A model generated the notes under the pieces. That model saw only the letters and a list, made by a program, of their open reading frames with translations. It ran no database searches and was not told where the DNA came from. From NCBI GenBank assembly GCA_040902105.1, contig JBBDXW010000058.1, positions 1 to 64,000 on the forward strand: a stretch of DNA of 64,000 nucleotides, in the 5' to 3' direction. Source of the DNA: IDS-8 sp040902105 (GTDB taxonomy: Bacteria > Pseudomonadota > Gammaproteobacteria > Steroidobacterales > Woeseiaceae). Made by a program: the position numbers and the translations under genes. Below, piece after piece: positions 1 through 9,863 of the stretch (position 1 is the first letter of the stretch; the number at the start of each line of letters is the position of its first letter).

Positions 1-49
1 GGGGTGTTCCACGTGCTCAGACACGGGAAACTCGCTCGTGGAACACCCC
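1..49. repeat. Inverted repeat at window edge, terminator-like
   Basis: Thirteen-base arms GGGGTGTTCCACG (1-13) and CGTGGAACACCCC (37-49) can form a hairpin with a 23-base loop. It lies just downstream of the leftward S9 peptidase gene, where other inverted repeats of this chromosome also sit. The left arm may continue beyond the window. There is no clear T-run, so termination is inferred from position. Confidence 0.5.
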
Positions 50-124
50 CGGACGCTACTCCTGCTGGTGCCAGGGACGAACGAATTCGATTTTGCAGAG
101 GTTTTCTCGCGGGCTCGAACAGGG

Positions 125-2224
125 TTATTCCCGAATATCCTCGAGCGCCAGGAAGAACGCATAATAAAGTGCCGTGTCCTCCAGGCTCTGGAACCGCCCG
201 GTCTTGCCGCTGTGTCCGGCCTGCATGTCGGTTTTCAGAAGCAGCAAATTGTCGTCGGTCTTCAACTCGCGAAGCTTGGCGACCCATTTCGCCGGTTCCC
301 AGTACTGCACCTGCGAATCGTGCAGGCCGGTCGTCACGAGCATGTTCGGGTAGTCCTGTTCCGTAACATTGTCGTAGGGCGAGTACGACTTCATGTAATC
401 GTAGAACTCCTTCTCGGCCGGATTTCCCCACTCGTTCCACTCGCCTGCCGTCAACGGAATGCTCGCATCGAGCATCGTCGTGATGACATCCACGAACGGG
501 ACCCGTGTCGCCACGCCCTGGTAAAGCTCCGGCGCCATGTTGACGACCGCTCCCATCAGCAATCCACCCGCACTGCCGCCGTTCGCATAAAGATGCTCGG
601 GAGATGTGTAGCCCTGCCCGATCAGAAACCGGCTGACGTCGATAAAATCGGTGAATGTATTTTTCTTGTTCAGTTGACGGCCGTCGTAATACCACTCACG
701 TCCCAGCAGAGAGCCGCCGCGAATATGCGCGATCGCGAATATGAAGCCGCGATCGAGAAGACTCAGCACGTCCGGATCGAAATCCGGGTCGATCGTCGCT
801 CCGTAGGATCCGTAGCCATACTGCAACAGCGGATTGCGGCCGTTCTTCTCCATTCCTTTTCGGTAAACCATGGAGACCGGAACCGAGGTCCCGTCTGTTG
901 CCGTCGCAAAGACGCGTTCGGTCTGGTAGTTGCTGCGCTCGAAGCCGCCGAGAACTTCTGCCTCGTCGATCAGTTTGTGTTCCCGCGTCTGCAGATTGAA
1001 GTCGTAGGTCGACTCCGGCGTGGTCATCGACTCGTAGACGTAGCGCAGCCAGGTCGTGTCATACTCATAGTTGTCGTCCGCGTACGCCGTGTACACCGAT
1101 TCATCGAACTCGATCTGGTAACTCTCGCCGGTTTTCCGGTCGACGACTTCCAGTTGAATGAGTCCGTCCTGCAAGACCTCGACGACGATGTGGTCTTTGA
1201 ATACGTCGAAGCCCTCAACCAGCACGTTTTCGCGATGCGGCACCACCGTTTGCCAGCTGTCTCTGGAAGTATCCTCGAGCGGTGTCTCGAGTACCTGAAA
1301 ATTGGTTGCGCCGTCGTTGCTCAGGATATAGAAACGATCTTCGCCGTCGGTGACGTAGTATTCGTGCTCCCGCTGCCGCGGCAAAAAGATCCGGAAATCC
1401 CGCAATGGCTTGTCCGCCGGCAGATACCGCACCTCGGTCGAAAGCGTTTCGGCGCTGGTCAGAAAAAGAAACTTACCCGTCAGGGACCTTTCGATAAACA
1501 CGGAATTGGTCTCGTCGTCTTCCTGGTACACCAGCTGGTCCCCGGGCTCGCCAAGCCTGTGCCGGTATACCTGGTACGACCTGAGAGTTTCGGGATCCTG
1601 CCTGGTGAAGAAAACGGTCTCGCTGTCGTTTGCCCATTCGACGTCGGCAGTTACGTTTTCGATTCTGCGCGGCAGCAATTGTCCCGTCTCGAGGTCGAGA
1701 AAATGTACGGTATAGAAACGCCTTCCCTGTGTGTCGACCCCGTACGTCGCTTTGCCGTGGTCCGGACTGACCGCAAATCCGCGTACTGAATAAAACTCTT
1801 CGCCTTCGGCACCGACATTGACGTCGAGAAGTATCTCCTCTGCCGCGTCCAGCGAGCCCTTTCTACGACAGTAAATCGGATACTCGCGACCTTCTTCATA
1901 GCGGTAGTAATAGTAGTAATCCCCATCCTTGTACGGCACCGACTGGTCATCCTGCTTGATGCGCGCCTTCATTTCGTCGAAGAGCGTGTTCTGCAAGCCT
2001 TCGTACGGAGCCATTACCTTGTCGACGTAGGCGTTCTCTTCGTCGAGGTACGCGATGACGGCCGGATTGTCCCGCTCGTTCAGCCAGAAATAGTTGTCGA
2101 TGCGGACATCGCCGTGGATTTCCAGTTTTTCCGGTATCTTTTCTGGCATTGGAGGTTCGATGTTATCGTTCGAGCATGCAGCCAGGAGCGCGAGCACGGC
2201 AGAGAGCACTATCAGAAATTTCAT
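125..2224 (-). CDS. Prolyl oligopeptidase-family lipoprotein (S9A, oligopeptidase B-like)
   Basis: Serine peptidase of 699 aa with the S9A layout: N-terminal beta-propeller (about residues 60-420) and C-terminal alpha/beta-hydrolase. The catalytic triad is readable as Ser551 in GGSAGG, Asp636 in GLHDSQV and His671 in AGHSGK. The N-terminus has a signal peptide ending in a lipobox (LLAAC, Cys17), so the enzyme is probably anchored in the envelope and trims short peptides there. Classical PtrB is cytoplasmic, so the lipoprotein form fits peptide scavenging. The start is fixed by the signal peptide. The gene is transcribed leftward, away from the permease gene, with which it shares a 292-bp intergenic region. 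Confidence 0.93.
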   Translation of the reverse strand: MKFLIVLSAVLALLAACSNDNIEPPMPEKIPEKLEIHGDVRIDNYFWLNERDNPAVIAYLDEENAYVDKVMAPYEGLQNTLFDEMKARIKQDDQSVPYKDGDYYYYYRYEEGREYPIYCRRKGSLDAAEEILLDVNVGAEGEEFYSVRGFAVSPDHGKATYGVDTQGRRFYTVHFLDLETGQLLPRRIENVTADVEWANDSETVFFTRQDPETLRSYQVYRHRLGEPGDQLVYQEDDETNSVFIERSLTGKFLFLTSAETLSTEVRYLPADKPLRDFRIFLPRQREHEYYVTDGEDRFYILSNDGATNFQVLETPLEDTSRDSWQTVVPHRENVLVEGFDVFKDHIVVEVLQDGLIQLEVVDRKTGESYQIEFDESVYTAYADDNYEYDTTWLRYVYESMTTPESTYDFNLQTREHKLIDEAEVLGGFERSNYQTERVFATATDGTSVPVSMVYRKGMEKNGRNPLLQYGYGSYGATIDPDFDPDVLSLLDRGFIFAIAHIRGGSLLGREWYYDGRQLNKKNTFTDFIDVSRFLIGQGYTSPEHLYANGGSAGGLLMGAVVNMAPELYQGVATRVPFVDVITTMLDASIPLTAGEWNEWGNPAEKEFYDYMKSYSPYDNVTEQDYPNMLVTTGLHDSQVQYWEPAKWVAKLRELKTDDNLLLLKTDMQAGHSGKTGRFQSLEDTALYYAFFLALEDIRE

Positions 2225-2516
2225 TATGTTCAGGTCTGCAACAGTACATTGGAAGGCAGCATTATCGGTAGTTCCCCTGCAAAGTCCACAGGAGCGGCGG
2301 CCGGGTCGGCAATACCCTTCTCCACGCCAGGGACATCGACGATCCGGGAATGATCAAAGTGCGTCCGCGAGTCGTCCCGCCCGATGATGTGAAGCGTGAG
2401 ATTCTGCACCGGCTGAGTACCGGCCGCGCCAGGCTGTCGCGGTGACTCGAATTGGCCACCGCCATAGCGTGTACTATGTGTGCGAACGCCCGGCAGAATG
2501 AGAAAAGGGGGAACGG

Positions 2517-3842
2517 TTGGGACATACAACAGCGGGCCGGAATGGCGGGTCGAACGATAACAAGGGTCAACTGCTTCGCGGCATCGGTTTTATCGGCGTA
2601 GCGCTGATCGCGCTCAATTCCGTGATCGGCGCCGGAATTTTCGCACTTCCGGCCGAAGTCGCCGCCCGAGCCGGCGTGTTGAGCCCGTGGCTTTTTCTCG
2701 CCTGCGGCCTGCTGATCATTACGGTGGTGCTGACCTATTCGGAACTCGCCAGTTACTTCCGCGAGTCCGGCGGCCCCGTGCTTTACACCACCGCGGCGTT
2801 CGGGCCGCTGACGGGTTTCATAACCGGCTGGATACTGTTCTTGAGCCGTATGACGGCCTTCGCCGCCAATGCAACGGTAATGGCAATTTACCTCGGTGCA
2901 ATCTGGCCGTGGTTCGGCGAAGGTCCTGGCCGCGCCGTACTGATCGTCGCGGTGACCGGCATCCTGACTCTTGCGAACTACCTGGGCGTCAGGGATGGCG
3001 TCAAAACAGTCGGGTTCTTCACCATTTTCAAAATCGTTCCATTGCTGCTGCTCATTCTTCTCGGCTTGCCGTACGTCGGCGGCGACACGTTGTTCCCCGC
3101 AAACATGCCGACAATAGACGACCTGGGCGGAACGACGCTGTTGCTGATCTATGCTTTCGTCGGATTTGAAGCAGCCACGATTACTGCCGGCGAAACCGCG
3201 AGGCCTCGATACAACCTGCCGCGCGCACTGGTGACGACCGTCATCGGCATCGGCGTGTTCTATTTCCTGATCGTGCTCGTGTACATCTCCGTATTGCCGG
3301 CAGCCGGCGACAGCGGTGCGACGCTCGTCGACGTCGGCCGCGAACTCGCAGGCCCGGTCGGCGCTACGGTCATAACTGCCGCAGCGATATTCTCGATCGG
3401 CGGCAACCTCGCAAGCATCATGATCACCGTGCCCCGACTGACGTTCGCGCTTGCGCGAGACCGGATGCTACCCCGGTGGTTTGGCGCCGTGCATGAAAAG
3501 TATGCGACACCCGGCAACTCAATTCTGTTTCTGGGCGCCTTGTCGCTGCTGTTTGCCCTGTCGGGCTCCTTCGCGTGGCTCGCAGCCGCCAGTTCGCTCA
3601 CACGGCTGGCCGTTTATGTTCTGTGTATCGGTGCGCTGCCCGTGATCCGCCACAGGGCGGACGCTGAAGCACGCGCACGGGCATTTCGTCTGAAAGGAGG
3701 CTATGCAATCCCTGCGATCGCATTGATTCTGTGCCTGTGGATTGCGCTGCAATCGTCAAGGCAATCCTGGCAGCTTACGGGAGGACTTGCGCTCGCCGGG
3801 CTGCTTCTGTACTGGCTGGCCAGGATTCAGAAACGTCGTTAG
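2517..3842 (+). CDS. APC-superfamily amino acid permease
   Basis: Polytopic membrane protein of 441 aa with about 12 hydrophobic segments. The first segment carries the APC signature VIGAGIFALP, which in this family lines the substrate site. It probably imports an amino acid or amine by cation symport; the substrate cannot be read from sequence. The chosen start is a TTG at 2517, preceded at good distance by a purine-rich GGGGG Shine-Dalgarno stretch; the ATG just upstream is in another frame and stops quickly. It is divergent from the secreted S9 peptidase, so peptide digestion and amino acid import may be linked, but that is inference. Confidence 0.88.
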   Translation: MGHTTAGRNGGSNDNKGQLLRGIGFIGVALIALNSVIGAGIFALPAEVAARAGVLSPWLFLACGLLIITVVLTYSELASYFRESGGPVLYTTAAFGPLTGFITGWILFLSRMTAFAANATVMAIYLGAIWPWFGEGPGRAVLIVAVTGILTLANYLGVRDGVKTVGFFTIFKIVPLLLLILLGLPYVGGDTLFPANMPTIDDLGGTTLLLIYAFVGFEAATITAGETARPRYNLPRALVTTVIGIGVFYFLIVLVYISVLPAAGDSGATLVDVGRELAGPVGATVITAAAIFSIGGNLASIMITVPRLTFALARDRMLPRWFGAVHEKYATPGNSILFLGALSLLFALSGSFAWLAAASSLTRLAVYVLCIGALPVIRHRADAEARARAFRLKGGYAIPAIALILCLWIALQSSRQSWQLTGGLALAGLLLYWLARIQKRR

Positions 3843-3913
3843 GTGAATTCGCTCGTCTCCTGCGTCGTCAAGAGTAACCTGCGCCCGAACTCGTGCAGAG
3901 GCACCCTTGCCTC

Positions 3914-5017
3914 CTAGCCTGCGATAGCATCGGGACTCTGCAGGATGCCGTCCACGACGGTCATAACTCGATCCGGCAAGATCTGAGTCATGCAGGAGCC
4001 CGGCATTCCGGGCGCGATGGTGCAGGGGCGCCTGATCGAGCCACACGCACACGCTTGTTGAAGTACCGTGACGTTGCCGACGGTCTGCGATAACTCATCG
4101 CTGCGATAGGGGGAACTGCCGCCCTGAAAGCCCCGCGGCCACGGGCCCCAGCGAACAATGTCGGTCGGCCCGAACAACGCGACAGTCGGGATACCGGTCG
4201 CCGCCGCCACGTGTGTCGTCGATGTGTCCGTGCCGATGTAAAACGCTGCACCCTGCATCAGCCGGGTGATATCGCAAAAGGAAAGCGCTCCGGCGAGATT
4301 GAAGACCGTAGGCTGATCCGCCTTGCGGGAAAGCCACCGGGACAGAACATCCGCCACATATGCACGCTCGGCGTGACTCTTTCCGCCTGTCGCGACGACG
4401 GTAATTCCCCGATTTCGCAGCGATTCTATAATGTTCCGCCAGTATTCGACCGGCCATTCCCTCGCAACCGACCCCGGCTTCATATGAATAACAGCGTAGC
4501 GCACGGTCGACGACACGATTCGGTGATATACACTCGGCGGATGCACCTGCGACGAGTGTTCGGGCAACACCACAGTCCAGTTCCGGTTTATGTTCAGGAT
4601 GTCCGCCAGTCGCAGATTCTGGCTGACAATGTGCGCATTCGGGTCGGCGTCAACGAAATTGCGGGCCACTTTTCGTTTCCACCAGGTTTGCGGTGTCAAC
4701 GACGCAACCGTGCCGACCCGGGTTCGCGCGGCAAAGAGCATATACGTGAATGCGCGATCGGTCGTTGACGTTGAAACGGCGAGGTCGTAGCGCCGGAAAA
4801 TGCAAGCCAGAAATTTCACGTCGTCCCACAATGGAGGGCGGCGCTTTCGCACCAGAATCCGCGAAATATCGGGGTTACTATCGACGATCGATTTTCCATC
4901 ACGCACGATCATGTCGATCGATGCGTTCGGGAACGCAAGCTTCAGTGAGCGGACGAGCGGTGTCGCGAGTAAAGCATCCCCTATCCCTGGCACGGCGATT
5001 ACGAGAATGCGTTCCAT
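3914..5017 (-). CDS. Glycosyltransferase family 9 (heptosyltransferase-like)
   Basis: Protein of 367 aa with two Rossmann-like halves typical of GT-B enzymes of family 9, which add heptose to the lipopolysaccharide inner core. The N-terminus reads VIAVPGIGDALLATPLVRSL, the usual GT9 opening. The nucleotide-sugar half has GTDTSTTHVAAA followed by ALFGPTD. The C-terminus has a cysteine-rich stretch (CACGS, then two further Cys), seen in some GT9 members. It lies alone on the minus strand, 9 bp from the M28 gene. The acceptor and whether the donor is ADP-heptose are not determined. Confidence 0.88.
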   Translation of the reverse strand: MERILVIAVPGIGDALLATPLVRSLKLAFPNASIDMIVRDGKSIVDSNPDISRILVRKRRPPLWDDVKFLACIFRRYDLAVSTSTTDRAFTYMLFAARTRVGTVASLTPQTWWKRKVARNFVDADPNAHIVSQNLRLADILNINRNWTVVLPEHSSQVHPPSVYHRIVSSTVRYAVIHMKPGSVAREWPVEYWRNIIESLRNRGITVVATGGKSHAERAYVADVLSRWLSRKADQPTVFNLAGALSFCDITRLMQGAAFYIGTDTSTTHVAAATGIPTVALFGPTDIVRWGPWPRGFQGGSSPYRSDELSQTVGNVTVLQQACACGSIRRPCTIAPGMPGSCMTQILPDRVMTVVDGILQSPDAIAG

Positions 5018-5026
5018 GACTCACAT

Positions 5027-6763
5027 TCAGTCGTTCTCTGGGGAAAGTGCCTCGAGACGCGCCGCTTCGAATTCGTCACCTTCATTCCATTTCTGCATTT
5101 CATCCGCGTTGGCGATCGCGAGACCGGTCCAGTAGCCGAGCAGCGCATCGGCAATCATGCCGTCGAAATTCCAGCTGTCGTCATATTCATCGCTCGGCTG
5201 GTGGTAGTTCACGTCCGTGTAGTGGTTGACCTGTTCCTTGCCCCAGCCTGCGGGGCGGTCGACGAAGTCTGTGCCTGTGTCGAGGTACATGGCCGGGACC
5301 CCGATTTTGGCGAAACTGAACTGGTCGGAGCGATAAAAATAACCGCGGTCGGCGAACTGGTCGGGTTTCACCACCCGCCCCTGTTCCGCGGCAATGGCCT
5401 CGACGATGCCATCGATGGAGGTCTTGCCGAGGCCGACATAGGTTACATCGTGCGTGTCACCCCAGATGTTGCCGCCATCGTAATTGAGGTTTGCCGCGAT
5501 CTTTCCCGGCGCAAAGGTGGGATGCGCTGCATAGTATTTCGAACCCAGCAGCCCCTGCTCCTCGGCGCCGACCAGCGCGAACAGAATCGATCGCCGCGGT
5601 GCCTGCGGCAGCGCCTTGATAGCCTTGGCGATAGCAAACAATTGCGCGAGGCCGGAAGCATTGTCCATCGCACCGTTGTAAATCGAGTCTCCTTCGTCGT
5701 TCGGCGTGCCTATCCCGAGGTGATCGTGATGTGCCGTGTAAATCACTGCCTCATCGCGCAGTTCCGGATCGCTGCCGGGGATCAGTCCCAGCACGTTCGC
5801 TGAAGCCTCCCGGTTCAGCGTTACGTCCATCGAGATCGACGTCGTAATCCCGAGCGGCACGGGTTCGAAATCGCGATTGTCAGCGGCGGTTCGCAGTTCG
5901 TCGAGATCGTAGCCTGCCAGCTCGATGAGCTCGCGTGCCGAATCTTCGGTAACCCATGCATTGATCTGGTTGCGCGGCTCGCTTCCCGCCGGCAGTTCGA
6001 ATTGCTCGCCTGTCCAGGACGTTTGCACCACCTGAAACGGATAACCTGCCGACGGCGCCGTATGAATGATGATTGCGCCGGCCGCTCCCTGTCGCGCCGC
6101 GCTCAGGTATTTGTAGTCCCAGCGCCCGTACCAGAGCCGTGTTTCTCCGCCGAACAGGTCCGTGTCCCAGGACGGATCGTTGTTCATGATGACCAGGACC
6201 TTGCCCTTCAGATCCTGGCCCTTGAAATCATCCCACTCGTACTCGGGCGCCTGGATGCCGTAACCGACGAACACGAGCTCGGCATCTTCGATTGTCGCCT
6301 GCTCTTCCTGCACGCCGCTGGACGCGATGAACTGGTCCCATTGTTTCAGCGTAATGTCGCCGTCGTCATGCTGGAACGTCCACTCGTCCGGTTGCTCTGA
6401 GGTAATGCCTACGAGGTCGAACGGCTGCTGCCAGGTGCCGTCCGCAGCACCGGGCTCGAGCCCCAGTTTCTCCATCTCCTGCGCCAGGTATGCGCGTGCT
6501 GCTTCATCGCCGCGACTGCCTGGACCGCGGCCTTCGTATTTGTCGTCGGAAATTTCGATCACATAGGCCCGCATGAGGTCAGCAGTGATTTCGGCGGTGG
6601 CTTCGTCAGCGGGGGTCGCGGCATCGCCGGACGATGCGCTCGCGGGGTCGGCTGTCGGGGCAACAGGCGGTTCGTCGCCGCTGCACGCCGCAAGGCCGGC
6701 CAGGCTGAGCAGGAAACCGCGGATGAGTGATCTGGAGTTTTTCACAGTAGTCCTCTTCTTCAT
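5027..6763 (-). CDS. M28-family zinc aminopeptidase, lipoprotein
   Basis: Protein of 578 aa. The start at 6763 is chosen because it gives a signal peptide ending in a lipobox (LAGLAAC); the open frame continues upstream without family similarity. A PA-type insert (about 130-290) precedes the M28 catalytic domain. Two-zinc ligands are visible: AHHDHLG, DNASGL (bridging Asp), GAEEQG (general-base Glu plus ligand), YDGGN and the late His in NYHQPSDE. Such enzymes release N-terminal amino acids from peptides in the periplasm or at the surface. It pairs in function with the S9A lipoprotein nearby. Confidence 0.92.
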   Translation of the reverse strand: MKKRTTVKNSRSLIRGFLLSLAGLAACSGDEPPVAPTADPASASSGDAATPADEATAEITADLMRAYVIEISDDKYEGRGPGSRGDEAARAYLAQEMEKLGLEPGAADGTWQQPFDLVGITSEQPDEWTFQHDDGDITLKQWDQFIASSGVQEEQATIEDAELVFVGYGIQAPEYEWDDFKGQDLKGKVLVIMNNDPSWDTDLFGGETRLWYGRWDYKYLSAARQGAAGAIIIHTAPSAGYPFQVVQTSWTGEQFELPAGSEPRNQINAWVTEDSARELIELAGYDLDELRTAADNRDFEPVPLGITTSISMDVTLNREASANVLGLIPGSDPELRDEAVIYTAHHDHLGIGTPNDEGDSIYNGAMDNASGLAQLFAIAKAIKALPQAPRRSILFALVGAEEQGLLGSKYYAAHPTFAPGKIAANLNYDGGNIWGDTHDVTYVGLGKTSIDGIVEAIAAEQGRVVKPDQFADRGYFYRSDQFSFAKIGVPAMYLDTGTDFVDRPAGWGKEQVNHYTDVNYHQPSDEYDDSWNFDGMIADALLGYWTGLAIANADEMQKWNEGDEFEAARLEALSPEND

Positions 6764-6846
6764 GGTCAGAAGATGTTCTGATGTATCGGTCGCAGCGCGA
6801 AAGACTAACATAGGTACCACCCGCCCAGCCTCATGCACTCCGGTCC

Positions 6847-7572
6847 TCAGCCGAAAATCTCGGACAGAAAAGCCTGCATCGATCGCCACGAGCGTCTGTC
6901 GGCATCCTCCTGGTAGACCGTGCCGAAGCCCGCATCGTTCGCCGCTGGATTGGTGAATGCATGCATCGTGTTGCCATACGCGTGAATCTGCCAGTCGGCT
7001 CCCATCTTCGTCAGCTCTTTGCCGAGCGCGACCAGATGCTCCGGTGTCGCCATCGGGTCCTCCCATCCGTGCAACGCCAGTACCCTCGCCGATATTTTGT
7101 TGCCGGCGGTATTGCCCGGCGCAGTGAACAAGCCGTGGAAGCTGACCACTCCGTCTATGTCGGCGCCGGTGCGGGCGAGATCGAGCACACAGCGGCCGCC
7201 GAAGCAAAAACCAATCGCGGCAATATGCGTCTCGTCGACTTCCTCCTGCGAGCGGATCTCTGAAACGGCCAGCTGCATGCGTCGTTGCAAGAGCGCCCTG
7301 TCGTCCATGAACGGCTTCATTAACGCCCTGTTTTCTTCAACGCTTTTCCCGAGCACGCCCTTGCCGAAGAGATCCAGTGCGAAGCCGACATAGCCGAGTT
7401 CCGCGAGTTGCCGCGCCTTGGCTTCTTCAAATGCGCTGCGACCGCGCCAGGCATGCGCTACCAGAACTCCCGGGCGCGCTACCGAAGTTGCGTCGTTCCA
7501 ACATAGGTAAGCTTCGAATAACCGATCGCCGTCGCGGTATGCAACGGTTCGCGTCTGGATAGTCACGCTCAA
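6847..7572 (-). CDS. Dienelactone hydrolase-family protein
   Basis: An alpha/beta-hydrolase of 241 aa with the dienelactone hydrolase triad: Cys in GFCFGG (the Cys nucleophile typical of this family), Asp in HGWEDPM and His in TMHAFTNP. No signal peptide, so cytosolic. Members hydrolyse lactones or small esters; the native substrate is unknown here because no aromatic-degradation genes adjoin it. The start at 7572 follows a GGGAGG Shine-Dalgarno sequence at good spacing. It is divergent from the N-formylglutamate amidohydrolase operon. Confidence 0.9.
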   Translation of the reverse strand: MSVTIQTRTVAYRDGDRLFEAYLCWNDATSVARPGVLVAHAWRGRSAFEEAKARQLAELGYVGFALDLFGKGVLGKSVEENRALMKPFMDDRALLQRRMQLAVSEIRSQEEVDETHIAAIGFCFGGRCVLDLARTGADIDGVVSFHGLFTAPGNTAGNKISARVLALHGWEDPMATPEHLVALGKELTKMGADWQIHAYGNTMHAFTNPAANDAGFGTVYQEDADRRSWRSMQAFLSEIFG

Positions 7573-7878
7573 CCTCCCAGGCAGTGAATCGCAATTCTAG
7601 AGGATTGGGCGGGGAGCCGCGAGCCACGGTCGTCGACGCCTTGTAATTTCGCGCGCAACCAGAGTAACAATTACCAGAACCCGGCAACGGACAGACCAAT
7701 TCGCGGCCTGCCGTCCGCCCGGGCTTCGTGGCATGCAACTTGCAGTTTCCTGCAATAGTGCAGCAGCGATTCGCGAGGGACAGTATTGGTCGCAGACTCC
7801 GTTAACCATTTTCCGGACCACTTGCCGGATTGCCGGTCGCGCGACCTTTCAGCGGGCCATGCCGATGACGCGCCAGGT
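7573..7878. other. Divergent intergenic region
   Basis: About 306 bp between the dienelactone hydrolase gene and the chosen start of the amidohydrolase gene; it must hold both promoters. A frame open from a TTG at 7786 could extend the amidohydrolase by 31 residues, but those residues look unlike the family. I see no confident -35/-10 pair or terminator. Confidence 0.4.
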
Positions 7879-8670
7879 ATGCCGCCGTGGTCGGTCGACG
7901 TCGGCGACGGCCCCGTCGTGGCGACCGCTATTCATTCAGGTCATGAACTCCGCCCGGATGTAGCCGAATGGATTGCAATCCCGGAAGCGGCCCGGCTGCG
8001 CGAGGAAGACCCGCTGACCGGGCTGTGGACCGCGGTCGGCGACAGTTCGATCCGGGTTTATCGATCCCGCTTCGAAGTCGATCTCAACCGACCGAGGGCA
8101 AAAGCAATTGCCGATGACCCCGCAGACTGTTGGGGATTGACGGTGTGGCGCGAGCGTCTTCCGGAATCTGTCATCCAGCGCTCGCTCGAGCAGTACGACA
8201 GATTCTATCGCGAGGTCGGCGAACTGATGGATGCCCTCGTCGACCAATGGAATGGCGTACTCGTGCTCGACCTGCACAGTTACAACCACCGTCGTGACGG
8301 TCCCGACAAGCCTGCCGGAAGTCTCATCGACAACCCTGAGGTAAACGTCGGGACGGGCACGATGGAGCGCGAGCGCTGGGCGTCCCTGGTCGACACGTTC
8401 GTCGCCGCATTGCGAGGCCAGGCATGTCAAAACCGGCTCCTCGACGTTCGTGAGAACGTAAAGTTCAAGGGAGGGTTCTTTCCCCGCTGGCTGCATTCGA
8501 GATACCCGGCGAAAGTCTGCGTGCTGTCGCTCGAGTTCAAGAAATTCTTTATGGACGAATGGAGCGCAACCGCGAACATCACAGCGCTCGAGGATCTGCG
8601 CATCGCAATACGCAATGCTGTGAACGCGACGCGGCACAAGCTGACGCGGACAGGAGGATCGATGGAATGA
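7879..8670 (+). CDS. N-formylglutamate amidohydrolase-like zinc hydrolase
   Basis: A 263-aa protein of the N-formylglutamate amidohydrolase family. Near the N-terminus IHSGHE supplies zinc ligands; the central LDLHSYNH and the VLSLEFKKFFMDEW segment near the end are further family blocks, as is FEVDLNRPR. The ATG at 7879 is preferred over a TTG at 7786 because it places the first family motif about 15 residues in, as usual. The stop overlaps the start of the DUF1704 gene by ATGA, so the two are translationally coupled. No hut genes are near, so formyl-glutamate from histidine breakdown is an unlikely substrate; an amide made by the downstream ligase is more plausible (inference). Confidence 0.85.
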   Translation: MPPWSVDVGDGPVVATAIHSGHELRPDVAEWIAIPEAARLREEDPLTGLWTAVGDSSIRVYRSRFEVDLNRPRAKAIADDPADCWGLTVWRERLPESVIQRSLEQYDRFYREVGELMDALVDQWNGVLVLDLHSYNHRRDGPDKPAGSLIDNPEVNVGTGTMERERWASLVDTFVAALRGQACQNRLLDVRENVKFKGGFFPRWLHSRYPAKVCVLSLEFKKFFMDEWSATANITALEDLRIAIRNAVNATRHKLTRTGGSME

Positions 8671-9863
8671 TCGAAGCTGGCGATAACAGGCCTTCCGGAC
8701 TTCCTCCCGTCGCTGCCTCCGTGGACTCCGAGATGGTGCAGATTTCACGGGCGTTTGACTGGCTTAGAGCGGTGTCTCCCTGTGCCACACAGGAACTCTG
8801 GGAAGACTTCCAGTCGAGCGACTGCAAGGGCACACCGACGTTTCGTTATCGCGATCCGGGCGTCGACATAGCCTCGACCCGTGAACGGCTGCTGGGCCTT
8901 CCCATGCAGGACATCGAGGAGCCGGTTATCAAGGCGCTGCTGGCGGAAAAGCAGCGCGAACTGGAACGTCAGCTGGAATTGATGGAACTTCGCGGCACAC
9001 CGGGATTCCTGCAGGTGAGCATAGACCTCTTCGGTGTTGCCGCCGCCGACCTCTATGCCGATGCCAGGCGCATTCTGGACGTCGTGAGCCCCAACCGCAG
9101 CGCCGACAGTCAATGCGTGGGCGCAGACCACGTAACCGAAGCTGCGCTGATTCAGTTCGCGTACTACCGCCGCAAGTGCGCCGATTTCTCTGCAGAAGTG
9201 AAGCGATCCGGAAACATTACGGCTGGCCTGATGGTGTCGAACAATATGCTCATTGTCTCCGAACAGGCCCGCATCCCGCGCGAACGCGTCGACGCATTGC
9301 TGCATCATGAAATCGGTACGCACATTTTGACCTGGCACAACGGCGGCCATCAGCCATTGCAGCAATTGCAGTGCGGGCTTGCCCACTACGATGAACTGCA
9401 GGAGGGACTGGGGGTGCTGGCCGAATATCTCGCCGGCAACCTCTCTCCGCTGCGTTTGCGGACGCTGGCGGCCCGCGTGATCGCCGTGCGCCTCGTCACT
9501 GACGGGGCCGAATTCGGCGATGTGTTCGATGCGTTGCGATCCGAGTTTCAGTTCAGCGGCCGCTCCGCGTTCATTATCGCCACGCGGGTTTTTCGCGGCG
9601 GCGGCCTGACCAAAGATGTCGTATACCTGAGAGGACTTAAGGACCTGCTTGCGTACCTGCGCGAAGGCCATCCTTTCGAGCAACTTCTGGTTGGAAAGTT
9701 TTCGCTCTCGCAGCTCCCGGCAATAAAGAAGCTCACCGCAATGGGCCAGCTTGCGCCGCCGAAACTCTTGCCTGCTTATCTGCACAACGCAGCGGCGCAG
9801 CAAAGACTGGCGGAATGCACCGAGGTTCCGCTCGAGGGCCTCTACCAGAGGTTGGTCACATGA
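8667..9863 (+). CDS. DUF1704 / QEGLA-motif zinc metallopeptidase
   Basis: A 398-aa zincin. The zinc site is HEIGTH (His214, Glu215, His219), an HExxxH motif shared with the DUF1704 family and with eukaryotic MATCAP tubulin tyrosine carboxypeptidases. The family's second signature appears as QEGLG at residues 245-249, with the final Ala replaced by Gly. The start at 8667 overlaps the upstream stop (ATGA) and follows an AGGAGG site; a longer frame exists but reads through the upstream gene. Bacterial members are often annotated as flavohaemoglobin expression-modulating proteins, an old label that says little. Expected chemistry is removal of a C-terminal residue from a peptide or protein. Confidence 0.88.
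   Translation: MIEAGDNRPSGLPPVAASVDSEMVQISRAFDWLRAVSPCATQELWEDFQSSDCKGTPTFRYRDPGVDIASTRERLLGLPMQDIEEPVIKALLAEKQRELERQLELMELRGTPGFLQVSIDLFGVAAADLYADARRILDVVSPNRSADSQCVGADHVTEAALIQFAYYRRKCADFSAEVKRSGNITAGLMVSNNMLIVSEQARIPRERVDALLHHEIGTHILTWHNGGHQPLQQLQCGLAHYDELQEGLGVLAEYLAGNLSPLRLRTLAARVIAVRLVTDGAEFGDVFDALRSEFQFSGRSAFIIATRVFRGGGLTKDVVYLRGLKDLLAYLREGHPFEQLLVGKFSLSQLPAIKKLTAMGQLAPPKLLPAYLHNAAAQQRLAECTEVPLEGLYQRLVT

Noticed and set aside
38..1789. 583-codon open frame on the plus strand opposite the S9 peptidase
   Set aside because: Exact antisense of a gene with a full catalytic triad; composition shows no domain or signal peptide. A by-product of high GC codon use.
2225..2516. 99-codon minus-strand frame (2230-2529) between the S9 peptidase and the permease
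   Set aside because: It covers the permease ribosome site and start and has no recognisable motif. A gene remnant is possible but not supportable.
6764..7207. 148-codon N-terminal extension of the M28 peptidase frame
   Set aside because: It overlaps the dienelactone hydrolase gene in another frame and has no family similarity; the lipoprotein signal at 6763 marks the true start.
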